From the NCBI RefSeq assembly GCF_018905915.1, contig NZ_CP064782.1, forward strand, positions 1,860,001 through 1,924,000: 64,000 nucleotides of DNA, read 5' to 3'. The number at the start of each line of letters is the position of its first letter. Position 1 is the first letter of the stretch. The DNA is from Azospira inquinata (GTDB lineage: Bacteria > Pseudomonadota > Gammaproteobacteria > Burkholderiales > Rhodocyclaceae). The position numbers and the translations under genes are program-made. Positions 52,901 through 60,757 of this stretch are shown piece after piece. Under the pieces are notes generated by a model. It did not search any database, was not told the DNA's origin, and saw nothing but the letters and a program-made list of their open reading frames with translations.

Positions 52901-54343
52901 ATGGACCTCAAGGATCTGAATTTGTTGCGAGATTGTTGTTACCTCAATGGACAATGGGTGGGGAGCGACGACCGCTTTCCCGTTATCAACCCGGCCACCG
53001 GAGCCGAACTGGCCCGGGTGCCCCGTTTGGGCGGGGCCGCCACCCGCCAGGTGATCAACGACGCGGAAAAGGCCTGGCCCGCCTGGCGCGCCCTCACCGC
53101 CCGGGAGCGGAGCGCCGTGTTGCGCCGCTGGTATGACCTGATCCTGGCCAATACAGAAGATTTGGCCCGCCTCATGACCGCCGAGCAGGGCAAGCCCCTG
53201 GCGGAAGCCCGGGGAGAAATCGCCTACGCGGCGTCTTTCGTGGAATGGTTTGCCGAAGAGGGCAAGCGGGCCTACGGGGAAACCATTCCCACCGTGGCCC
53301 AGGACCGGCGCCTTCTGGTGTTGAAACAGCCCGTGGGGGTGTGCGCCGCCATTACTCCCTGGAATTTCCCCGCCGCCATGATTACCCGCAAGGTGGCCCC
53401 AGCCCTGGCGGCGGGCTGCACGGTGGTGGTCAAACCGGCGGAACAGACGCCCCTGTCTGCCCTGGCCCTGGCGGAACTGGCCCATCGGGCGGGGTTTCCC
53501 CCCGGGGTCTTCAATGTCATTACGGGGGAGGCTGCGGCCATCGGCGGGGAACTGACGGCCAATCCCACGGTGCGTAAGCTGTCCTTCACCGGCTCCACGG
53601 AGGTGGGGCGGCTGCTCATGGCCCAGTGCGCTCCCACCCTGAAAAAGCTGTCCCTGGAACTGGGGGGCAATGCGCCCTTCATCGTCTTTGATGACGCGGA
53701 CTTGGACGCCGCCGTGGCCGGGGCGGTGGCGGCCAAATACCGGAATTCGGGCCAGACCTGCGTCTGCGCTAATCGCTTTCTGGTGCAGGACGGGATTTAC
53801 GATGCCTTTGCCACCCGCCTGGCGGAAGCCGTGTCCCAGCTTCCGGTGGGGCCGGGGGATGAGCCCGGCGTGGCCCAAGGCCCCCTGATCGACGCCCTGG
53901 CCCTGGATAAGGTGGAGCGGCTGGTGGCGGACGCCACGGCCAAGGGGGCCCGGGTACTCACCGGTGGCGCCCGTCACCCCCGGGGTGGTACCTTCTACCA
54001 GCCCACGGTGCTGACCCAGGTGGGGCCGGGCATGGGGGTGGCCCGGGAAGAAATTTTTGGCCCGGTGGCGCCCCTGTTCCGTTTCCATACCGAGGCGGAA
54101 GCCATTGCCCTGGCTAATGCCACGGAATACGGTCTAGCCGCCTATTTCTACAGTCGGGACCTGGGCCGGGCTTTCCGGGTCGGGGAGGCCCTGGAATATG
54201 GCATGGTGGGCATTAACACCGGCCTGATTTCCAACGAGGTGGCCCCCTTCGGCGGCATCAAGCAATCCGGCCTGGGCCGGGAAGGTTCCCGCTACGGCCT
54301 GGAGGAATACTTGGAGGTGAAGTACCTCTGCCTGGGGGTGTAG
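52901..54343 (+). CDS. gabD: Succinate-semialdehyde dehydrogenase, NAD(P)-dependent
   Basis: A 480-residue aldehyde dehydrogenase that oxidises succinate semialdehyde to succinate in 4-aminobutyrate breakdown. CAAITPWNFPAAMITRKVAPALAAG binds the cofactor, FTGSTEVGRLLMAQC and ELGGNAPFIVFDDADLD contain the catalytic Glu, and the nucleophile is Cys287 in NSGQTCVCANRFLVQ, with the second Cys two residues on as in GabD. GGIKQSGLGREGSRYGLEEYLEVKY is the usual end. AGGAG six bases before the ATG at 52901 fixes the start; the longer frame upstream crosses the divergent promoter. No gabT aminotransferase is adjacent. Confidence 0.92.
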   Translation: MDLKDLNLLRDCCYLNGQWVGSDDRFPVINPATGAELARVPRLGGAATRQVINDAEKAWPAWRALTARERSAVLRRWYDLILANTEDLARLMTAEQGKPLAEARGEIAYAASFVEWFAEEGKRAYGETIPTVAQDRRLLVLKQPVGVCAAITPWNFPAAMITRKVAPALAAGCTVVVKPAEQTPLSALALAELAHRAGFPPGVFNVITGEAAAIGGELTANPTVRKLSFTGSTEVGRLLMAQCAPTLKKLSLELGGNAPFIVFDDADLDAAVAGAVAAKYRNSGQTCVCANRFLVQDGIYDAFATRLAEAVSQLPVGPGDEPGVAQGPLIDALALDKVERLVADATAKGARVLTGGARHPRGGTFYQPTVLTQVGPGMGVAREEIFGPVAPLFRFHTEAEAIALANATEYGLAAYFYSRDLGRAFRVGEALEYGMVGINTGLISNEVAPFGGIKQSGLGREGSRYGLEEYLEVKYLCLGV

Positions 54344-54432
54344 CCGGAGGGCGGCAGAGGGGGCGGCCTCCGGCAGGCGCCGTGATACGGCCCCCACCGG
54401 GAAGGGGCCTCAAGCCGGGGCCCGGGCCTGGG

Positions 54433-55290
54433 TTACAGACCCTGAGCCCGGAACCAGGCCAACATCCGCTGCCAGCCGTCCGCCGCCGCTTGGGGGCGAT
54501 AGCTGGGCCGGTAGTCCGCGTGGAAGGCGTGGGGGGCTTCCGGATAGACCTCAATGTGGGAAGCTTGGCTGGCCGGATTGGAACTGGCGGCCAGGGCTTC
54601 CACCATGGAGGCCACCGTGTCCGGGGGAATACTCGGGTCGGCGCCGCCGTAGAGGCCCAGCACCGGTGCATTTAGCTGATCCGCCACCTGCCGGGGGTAG
54701 GTGGGGGTGAGGGGGCTGGCGGCCCCTTCCAGACGGCCATACCAGGCAACCCCGGCCTTGAGCTTGGGGTTGCGGGCGGCGTACAGCCATACCTGCCGGC
54801 CACCCCAGCAAAAACCCGTGATACCCAGCCGTTCCGGGTCACCGCCCTGCTGGGGCGCCCAGGCAGCGGTGGCGTCCAGATCGCTCTGTACTTGCTCATC
54901 CGGCACTCGGGCGATGATGTCCTCCATGATCTGGGGAATGGACCCCAGCTGACGGGGGTCTCCCTGGCGCACGAACAATTCGGGGGCCACTGCCAGATAG
55001 CCCTGGTGGGCCAGGCGGCGGCAGATGTCCCGGATGTACTCATGGACCGCGAATATTTCCGAAACCACCAGCAGGGTGGGGAAGGGGCCTTGCCCCTCGG
55101 GCCGGGCCCAATAGGCCGGAATGGCCCGATCGGCGGCCGGGATCAGGCTTTCCCCCGTGGCCAGCCCCAGTTCCGGGGTGACGATGCGGGTTTGGGCGCA
55201 GACCGGCTGGACGGCCAAAGCGAAACCGGCGCCCAGGGTGGCACCGAGAAATTCCCGGCGGGTAAAGTCCGGGCGTTGGGGGGCGGTCAT
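54433..55290 (-). CDS. Tat-exported dienelactone hydrolase-family protein
   Basis: A 285-residue alpha/beta hydrolase with a twin-arginine type N-terminus (TRREFLGATLGAGFALAVQPVCA), so it is probably folded with its fold complete and sent to the periplasm. The dienelactone hydrolase marks are VVSEIFAVHEYIRDICRRLAHQGYLAVAPELF (Glu78 region; cited in part), the nucleophile Cys161 in GITGFCWGGRQVW, the Asp in YGGADPSIP and the His in EAPHAFHADYRP. True dienelactone hydrolases are cytoplasmic; exported relatives have unknown substrates. AAGGAGA nine bases before the ATG supports this start. Confidence 0.88.
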   Translation of the reverse strand: MTAPQRPDFTRREFLGATLGAGFALAVQPVCAQTRIVTPELGLATGESLIPAADRAIPAYWARPEGQGPFPTLLVVSEIFAVHEYIRDICRRLAHQGYLAVAPELFVRQGDPRQLGSIPQIMEDIIARVPDEQVQSDLDATAAWAPQQGGDPERLGITGFCWGGRQVWLYAARNPKLKAGVAWYGRLEGAASPLTPTYPRQVADQLNAPVLGLYGGADPSIPPDTVASMVEALAASSNPASQASHIEVYPEAPHAFHADYRPSYRPQAAADGWQRMLAWFRAQGL

Positions 55291-55500
55291 GACAGCATCT
55301 CCTTGAATGTTGACCTGCATTCTAGGCCGGGAGCCTGCCCCCAACCTGAAAGCCGGGGGAACAGCCTGCAACGGCCTTATTGAACCTGGAAAAGATGACA
55401 ATCCCATGGCGCCGTGGCCCGGCCCGGACACAGGCCTCGTGAAATGGGGGCGGCCGGGGGCCAAGGGCCGTGGTGGCGGCCCCTGCGGCAATTTGTCGGC

Positions 55501-55529
55501 TTCTTTTTCCTTCTCCGTCTTTCTACAAT
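55501..55529 (+). promoter_or_regulatory. Possible sigma-70 promoter for a small RNA
   Basis: TACAAT at 55524-55529 is a near-consensus -10 box. A weak -35 (TTCTTT, 55501-55506) lies 17 bases before it. Initiation would fall near 55536, where a structured segment begins. Confidence 0.35.
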
Positions 55530-55535
55530 GCTCCT

Positions 55536-55632
55536 GTCCTGCGCCTCCCCAAGTTCCCCCTAAACGCTTCGGCCCCCAGGGGCAGGACGGTTCTCCCAGG
55601 CCCGGAAACGAAAGTTTCCGGGCCTTTTCTTT
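55536..55632 (+). ncRNA. Candidate small RNA with an intrinsic terminator
   Basis: A segment of about 95 bases that begins seven bases after a TACAAT box. GTCCTGC (55536-55542) pairs with GCAGGAC (55582-55588), extendable past one mismatch by CCT/AGG, and the segment ends in the strong terminator at 55599-55632. There is no protein gene on this strand for the preceding kilobase, so the terminator has no other client: the adjacent gene on the left is on the minus strand and starts, not ends, near here. I do not recognise an Rfam family. It could instead be a leader for ggt, but the terminator would then block ggt. Confidence 0.45.
55599..55632 (+). terminator. Strong intrinsic terminator without an upstream protein gene
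   Basis: GGCCCGGAAAC and GTTTCCGGGCC form a perfect eleven-base stem with a GAAA tetraloop, followed by TTTTCTTT. Only the plus strand has the T-run. Confidence 0.9.
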
Positions 55633-55933
55633 GGTGCCGGGCCAGGGAACTTTATCGCCGGAAGGGGCCGGGCGAACTTGGTGCTAAAAGGGAAAATTCT
55701 CCCGTTATTGGTGCGTAGTCCCCAGTAAGTTTACTTTGTTTATATTTATTGATCATTATCATCGGGAATATAATGATGTTTATATTGCCTATTTAAACTT
55801 TGGCATGGATTTTGTTTTTATCTGCTGGTACGACCTTAATCAGGCGGTAGGGTTTTGTATTGATTTATTGTTTTTGAATATAAACCGCCAATAATATTAG
55901 AAGTATCTAATTTCTTTGTTTAAGGACATTGGG
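55633..55933. promoter_or_regulatory. AT-rich regulatory region upstream of ggt
   Basis: About 300 bases, sharply AT-rich from 55700 onward, with no gene. It contains an eight-base inverted repeat ATCATTAT...ATAATGAT with a ten-base centre (55752-55777), which could be an operator. A promoter-like pair, TTGTTT (55868-55873) and TAATAT (55892-55897, spacing 18), lies about 37 bases before the ggt start codon. The TTATTGATCATTATCA run is loosely like a Fur box, but not enough to call. Confidence 0.5.
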
Positions 55934-57685
55934 ATGTATCGTGAAATGCCGAAAATGAAATGGCTGGGCTCCGTCATGGCCCTGTCCATTATGGCCCTGG
56001 GGTCTTCCGCCTATGCGGAAAAGTCTCCGGGCAAATACTGTGAAACCGCCTCCCGTTGTATGGACCCCATGGTCACCAACGGGGCCGTCACTTCCCCCAA
56101 CTACCTGGCGTCCCAGGCCGGTCTGGAGGTGCTGCGCAAAGGGGGCAACGCCATTGATGCCGCCATTGCGGTGGCTTCCACCATGACCGTGGTTTATCCC
56201 CAGATGACCACCCTGGGCGGGGATAATTTCTGGATTATCTATAACGCCAAAACCAAGGAAGTGCGGGCCCTGAACGCCAGTGGCCGGTCCGGCAGCAAGG
56301 CCACCATCGACTTCTATACCAGCAAGGGTTACCAGAAAATCCCGTCCCGGGGTTATCTCTCCGCCAATACGGTGCCGGGCGCCGTCTCCGGCTGGGATGC
56401 GGCCTATCGTTATGGCCAGCAATCCATGAAAAAGGGTATGTCCTGGAACAGCCTATTCGGCAATGCCATTAACTATGCCCAAAACGGCTTTGCCGTATCC
56501 ACCTCCCTGGCCCGTTGGGAAGCCATTAACGTGGATCCGTCGGATAAGGAATTCCGGGATCTGCAACGCTTCGACGGCTTCCGCCAGACCTATCTAAAAC
56601 CGGACGGTTCCGCCTATAAAACCGGGGAAGTGCTGAAGTTGCCCGAACTGGCTGCCACCCTGAAAACCGTGGCCAAGGGCGGGGCGGACGCCTTCTACCG
56701 GGGCCCCATCGCCAAGAAAATCGTGGCGGAAATCGAGGCCAACGGGGGCGTGCTGACCCTGGATGACTTTGCCAAGCACCAGGCCAACTGGGTCAAGCCC
56801 CTGTCGGTCAATTACCGGGGCTATACCGCCTGGAATCTGCCCCCCAACACCCAGGGCATGTCTTCCCTGGGCATCCTGAACGTGCTCAATAATTTCGATC
56901 TGAAGAGCATGGGGGAAGGTTCGGCGGACTACTACCACACCGTGGTGGAAGCCACCAAACAGGTCTTCGCGGATCGGGACAAATGGCTGACGGACCCGGA
57001 TTTCGTCAAGATTCCGGTGGATGAGCTGCTCTCCGTGGAACACGGCAAGGCCCAGGCCGCCCGTATTCAGATGGACAAGGCCCAGACCAATGTGAAGCCC
57101 CTGGATCCCAAGGGCGACACGGTTTGGATCGGGGTGGTGGATAAGGACGGCAACGCCGTGTCCCTGATCCAAAGCATCTACTTCGACTTCGGCTCCGCCA
57201 TTGTACCCAAGGGGACCGGGGTACTGATGCAGAACCGGGGCAGCTTCTTCTCCCTGGATAAGAACCACGTCAATCACCTGGAACCCCACAAGCGTACCTT
57301 CCACACCCTGAACGCTGCCCTGCTGACCAAGGACGGCAAGGCCTTCATGGTGTACGGCACCATGGGCGGCGAAGGCCAACCCCAAACCCAGGCGGCTATC
57401 GCAACCCGGGTGGTGGATTTCGGCATGACGCCCCAGGACGCGGTGGCCGCGCCCCGTTGGCTCCATGGCCGGACCTGGGGGGCTGCCTCCAACGATCTGA
57501 AGATCGAAGGCCGGGTGTCTAAGGAAGTGGTGGAAGAACTGGCCAAGCGGGGTCAGCCCGTCAAAGTGGTGGATGACTACACCGACACCATGGGCCACGC
57601 GGGAGCGATCATGATCGACCCGGTGACCAATGTGCGCTGGGTCGCCACCGACCCCCGGGGTGACGGCGCTGCCGTAGGCTACTAA
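55934..57685 (+). CDS. ggt: Gamma-glutamyltransferase
   Basis: A 583-residue periplasmic enzyme that cleaves or transfers the gamma-glutamyl group of glutathione. A signal peptide (cleavage near SSAYA-EK) is followed by NYLASQAGLEVLRKGGNAIDAAIAVA, typical of the large subunit. Self-cleavage would occur before Thr396 in KGDTVWIGVVDKDGNAVSLIQS, freeing the catalytic Thr. This motif departs from the common TTH form (here DTVW), as in some branches of the family, so hydrolase and transferase activity should not be assumed equal. The ATG at 55934 has AAGGAC six bases before it; a TTG six codons upstream is less likely. A terminator follows. Confidence 0.9.
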   Translation: MYREMPKMKWLGSVMALSIMALGSSAYAEKSPGKYCETASRCMDPMVTNGAVTSPNYLASQAGLEVLRKGGNAIDAAIAVASTMTVVYPQMTTLGGDNFWIIYNAKTKEVRALNASGRSGSKATIDFYTSKGYQKIPSRGYLSANTVPGAVSGWDAAYRYGQQSMKKGMSWNSLFGNAINYAQNGFAVSTSLARWEAINVDPSDKEFRDLQRFDGFRQTYLKPDGSAYKTGEVLKLPELAATLKTVAKGGADAFYRGPIAKKIVAEIEANGGVLTLDDFAKHQANWVKPLSVNYRGYTAWNLPPNTQGMSSLGILNVLNNFDLKSMGEGSADYYHTVVEATKQVFADRDKWLTDPDFVKIPVDELLSVEHGKAQAARIQMDKAQTNVKPLDPKGDTVWIGVVDKDGNAVSLIQSIYFDFGSAIVPKGTGVLMQNRGSFFSLDKNHVNHLEPHKRTFHTLNAALLTKDGKAFMVYGTMGGEGQPQTQAAIATRVVDFGMTPQDAVAAPRWLHGRTWGAASNDLKIEGRVSKEVVEELAKRGQPVKVVDDYTDTMGHAGAIMIDPVTNVRWVATDPRGDGAAVGY

Positions 57686-57725
57686 GGGTTTCATTCCAGC
57701 CGACCGGGATACCGGTCGGTGACAG

Positions 57726-57764
57726 AAAAAAGGCCAGGTGCCCCATGGGGAACCTGGCCTTTTT
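57726..57764. terminator. Bidirectional terminator between ggt and rng
   Basis: AGGCCAGGT (57731-57739) and ACCTGGCCT (57752-57760) pair perfectly, with A-run and T-run on the two sides; the loop itself holds CCCCATGGGG. It serves both convergent genes. Confidence 0.92.
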
Positions 57765-57782
57765 GTTAGGCAGAAGGTCGGC

Positions 57783-59258
57783 CTACATCAGCACAATGTC
57801 GTACTGCTCCTGGGTGTAGCTGGTGACCGCCTGGAGGGAGATGGGTTTGCCGATGAAGTCGGAGAGCATGGCCAGGGACTGGGATTCTTCGTCCAGGTAG
57901 AGGTCGATGACCGAGGGATGGGCCAGAACCCGGTATTCCCGGGCATTGAATTGGCGGGCTTCCCGGAGCAGTTCCCGGAGAATTTCGTAGCTCACGGTGC
58001 GGGCCGTTTTTACTTCGCCCCGGCCCTGGCAGGTGGGGCAGGTTTCGCAGAGCACGTGGGCCAGGGATTCCCGGGTGCGCTTGCGGGTCATTTCCACCAG
58101 ACCCAGAGCGGTGAAGCCGTTCACCGTCATCTTGGTGTGATCCCGGGCCAGGGCCCGGTTGAATTCGTCCAACACGGCCCGGCGATGTTCTTCCGTTTCC
58201 ATGTCGATGAAGTCGATGATGATGATGCCCCCCAGATTGCGCAGGCGCAGCTGGCGGGCGATGGTGACGGCGGCTTCCAGATTGGTCTTGAAAATGGTGT
58301 CGTCGAAATTCCGCACCCCGACGAAGCCTCCCGTATTCACGTCCACCGTGGTCATGGCCTCGGTCTGGTCAATGATCAGGTAGCCCCCGGATTTCAGGTC
58401 CACCCGCCGGGCCAGGGCCTTCTGGATTTCATCTTCCACCCCGTGCAGGTCGAAGAGGGTCCGTTCCCCGGTGTAATGGACCAGAAGGCTGGTGACCTTG
58501 GGGGTGTAAACCTCGGCGAAGGCGTTGAGCTTCTGGAAGTTTTCCCGGGAGTCGATGATGATGCTGGTGGTTTCCGGATTGACGAAATCTCGCAGTACCC
58601 GCTGGGCTAGGGATAGCTCCTGGAACAGCAGGGCAGGGGGCGCCGCGGTGCGGCTGCGGGCCCGGATGTCGGACCAGAGCTTGCGCAGGAAGGCGATGTC
58701 GTTGGCCAGTTCCTCGTCCGAGGCATTTTCCGCCATGGTGCGCACGATGAAGCCGCCGGTTTCCTCTTCCGGCACCAGCCGGGCCAGGCGCTCCCGGAGC
58801 TGCTCCCGTTCCTGCTCATCCTCGATGCGCTGGGAAATGCCGATATGTTTTTCCTGGGGCAGATAAACCAGCATGCGTCCGGCTACGGAAATCTGGGTGG
58901 ATAGCCGGGCCCCCTTGGTGCCGATGGGGTCCTTGATCACCTGGACCATGAGGCTCTGGCCTTCCGCCAGAATGCGCTCAATGGGGCGCTGGGTTTCCCC
59001 CTCCGTCCGCTCGCCCTTTTCTCCGTTGCGGGGCTGCCAGATGTCCGCCACATGGAGAAAGGCGGTCCGTTCCAGACCCACGTCGATAAAGGCGGACTGC
59101 ATACCGGGCAGGATGCGCACCACCTTGCCCTGGTAAATGTTGCCCACAATGCCCAGGGAGGCGGTGCGTTCAATGTGCAGCTCCTGGGCCACGCCCTGCT
59201 GCATGACGGCGACCCGGGTTTCCTGGGGGGTGAAGTTGATGAGAATTTCTTCTGACAT
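57783..59258 (-). CDS. rng: Ribonuclease G
   Basis: A 491-residue endoribonuclease (CafA) that matures the 5' end of 16S rRNA and takes part in mRNA decay. MSEEILINFTPQETRVAVMQ is the RNase G start; an S1 domain follows (GIVGNIYQGKVVRILPGMQSAFIDVGLERTAFLH region). The catalytic metal Asp residues are in MTTVDVNTGGFVG and GIIIIDFIDME, and the zinc-link cysteines in CETCPTCQGRG. It lacks the long C-terminal scaffold of RNase E. Full length. It usually follows maf in this group of bacteria; here two oppositely oriented genes lie between them. Confidence 0.95.
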   Translation of the reverse strand: MSEEILINFTPQETRVAVMQQGVAQELHIERTASLGIVGNIYQGKVVRILPGMQSAFIDVGLERTAFLHVADIWQPRNGEKGERTEGETQRPIERILAEGQSLMVQVIKDPIGTKGARLSTQISVAGRMLVYLPQEKHIGISQRIEDEQEREQLRERLARLVPEEETGGFIVRTMAENASDEELANDIAFLRKLWSDIRARSRTAAPPALLFQELSLAQRVLRDFVNPETTSIIIDSRENFQKLNAFAEVYTPKVTSLLVHYTGERTLFDLHGVEDEIQKALARRVDLKSGGYLIIDQTEAMTTVDVNTGGFVGVRNFDDTIFKTNLEAAVTIARQLRLRNLGGIIIIDFIDMETEEHRRAVLDEFNRALARDHTKMTVNGFTALGLVEMTRKRTRESLAHVLCETCPTCQGRGEVKTARTVSYEILRELLREARQFNAREYRVLAHPSVIDLYLDEESQSLAMLSDFIGKPISLQAVTSYTQEQYDIVLM

Positions 59259-59428
59259 GGGGGGACGGGTAAAATTCGGGTTTATTGTGGGTGCAGCGGG
59301 GTTCGGCCGGCGCCGGCCCTGAGAGGCCGATGCCCGGCCAGGGACGGCTAACCGTCCTGGCTTCCGGTCGGGGGGCGAACACTGGCGCCCTTTCCCGGCC
59401 CGTTGCCGAACTTTTCCATTCTACCCCA

Positions 59429-60748
59429 ATGCCCTCCTCTTCCTCCTCCCCCCGGCGGCCTGAACTTCTGGCTCCCGCCGGTTCCCCGGCCATGGCCACC
59501 ACCGCCTTTGCTTTCGGCGCTGATGCCGTATATGGGGGCCAGCCCCGCTACTCCCTGCGGGCTCGCAACAACGCCTTCGGTGACCTGGAGGTGCTGGCCG
59601 CCAGCCTGGCGGACGCCCGGGCCCGGGGCAAGCGCTTCTACCTGGTGAGCAATGTTTTTCCCCACAACGCCAAGGTGCGCACTTATCTGGCGGACATGGC
59701 GCCGGTGCTTGCCCTGGGGCCGGACGCCCTGATCATGGCCGATCCGGGCCTGATCGCCCTGGTTCGGGACGCCTGGCCCGATGTGCCCATCCATCTTTCC
59801 GTCCAGGCCAATACGGTGAATTACGCGGCGGTGAAATTCTGGCAGCAGGTGGGCATTTCCCGGGTCATCCTGTCCCGGGAGCTATCCCTGGACCAGGTGG
59901 CGGAAATCCGCCAGGAATGCCCGGACATGGAGCTGGAGGTGTTCGTCCACGGCGCCCTGTGCATTGCCTATTCGGGCCGCTGCCTGCTCTCCGGTTATTT
60001 CAATCGGCGGGACGCCAACCAGGGCACCTGCACCAATTCCTGCCGCTGGGACTACAAGCTCCACGGGGCGGAGGAAGGGGCGGACGGGGATGTGCGGGCC
60101 AGCGCCCCGGTTGCCCCAGAGGCGCCCCAGCAGAAGGTGTGGCTTCTGGAAGAACAGGAGCGGCCGGGGGAATTGATGCCCGTGGAGGAGGACGAGCACG
60201 GCACCTACATCCTCAACTCCCGGGACCTGCGGGCCATCGAGCATGTGCAGCGGCTGGTGGACATGGGGGTGGATTCCCTGAAAATCGAAGGCCGTACCAA
60301 ATCCCCCTATTACGTGGCCCGGGCCTGCCAGGCCTACCGGCAGGCTATCGACGACGCGGTGGGGGGGCGGCCCTTCGATCCCTCCCTGCTGGGCCAGTTG
60401 GAGGGGCTGGCCAACCGGGGCTATACGGATGGCTTTTTCCAGCGCCACCACGACCGGGACTACCAGAATTATCTGCGGGGCCATTCGGAAAGCGAACGCA
60501 GCCTCTATGTGGGGGATGCCCTGGCCTACGATGCCGCCCGGGGCCTTATGGAAGTGGGGGTGAAGAACCGCTTTGCCCTGGGGGACCGGCTGGAGATCGT
60601 TCATCCCTCGGGCAACCGGGAGCTGGTGCTGGAACGCATGGAAAATGCTCAGGGCGAGCCAGTGACCGTGGCCCCGGGGAGTGGCCACCGGGTCTGGCTG
60701 CCCCTGCCAGCAGAACTGACGGGTGCCTTTGTTGCCCGTTTTCTCTAG
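59429..60748 (+). CDS. trhP: tRNA uridine-34 hydroxylase of the peptidase U32 family
   Basis: A 439-residue U32-family protein (YegQ). LLAPAGSPAMATTAFAFGADAVYGG is the first conserved block, HLSVQANTVNYAAVKFW and GISRVILSRELSLDQVAEI follow, and LEVFVHGALCIAYSGRCLLSGYF is the U32 signature with the cysteines thought to hold an iron-sulfur cluster; CTNSCRWDY gives two more. The family member in E. coli makes 5-hydroxyuridine at position 34 of tRNA using prephenate, with TrhO as an oxygen-dependent alternative. The ATG at 59429 is where similarity starts. It faces away from rng. Confidence 0.88.
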   Translation: MPSSSSSPRRPELLAPAGSPAMATTAFAFGADAVYGGQPRYSLRARNNAFGDLEVLAASLADARARGKRFYLVSNVFPHNAKVRTYLADMAPVLALGPDALIMADPGLIALVRDAWPDVPIHLSVQANTVNYAAVKFWQQVGISRVILSRELSLDQVAEIRQECPDMELEVFVHGALCIAYSGRCLLSGYFNRRDANQGTCTNSCRWDYKLHGAEEGADGDVRASAPVAPEAPQQKVWLLEEQERPGELMPVEEDEHGTYILNSRDLRAIEHVQRLVDMGVDSLKIEGRTKSPYYVARACQAYRQAIDDAVGGRPFDPSLLGQLEGLANRGYTDGFFQRHHDRDYQNYLRGHSESERSLYVGDALAYDAARGLMEVGVKNRFALGDRLEIVHPSGNRELVLERMENAQGEPVTVAPGSGHRVWLPLPAELTGAFVARFL

Positions 60749-60757
60749 GAAGCCCTC

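Noticed and set aside
55747..55762. Fur box upstream of ggt
   Set aside because: TTATTGATCATTATCA matches the 7-1-7 Fur pattern only loosely, in AT-rich sequence where such matches are common.
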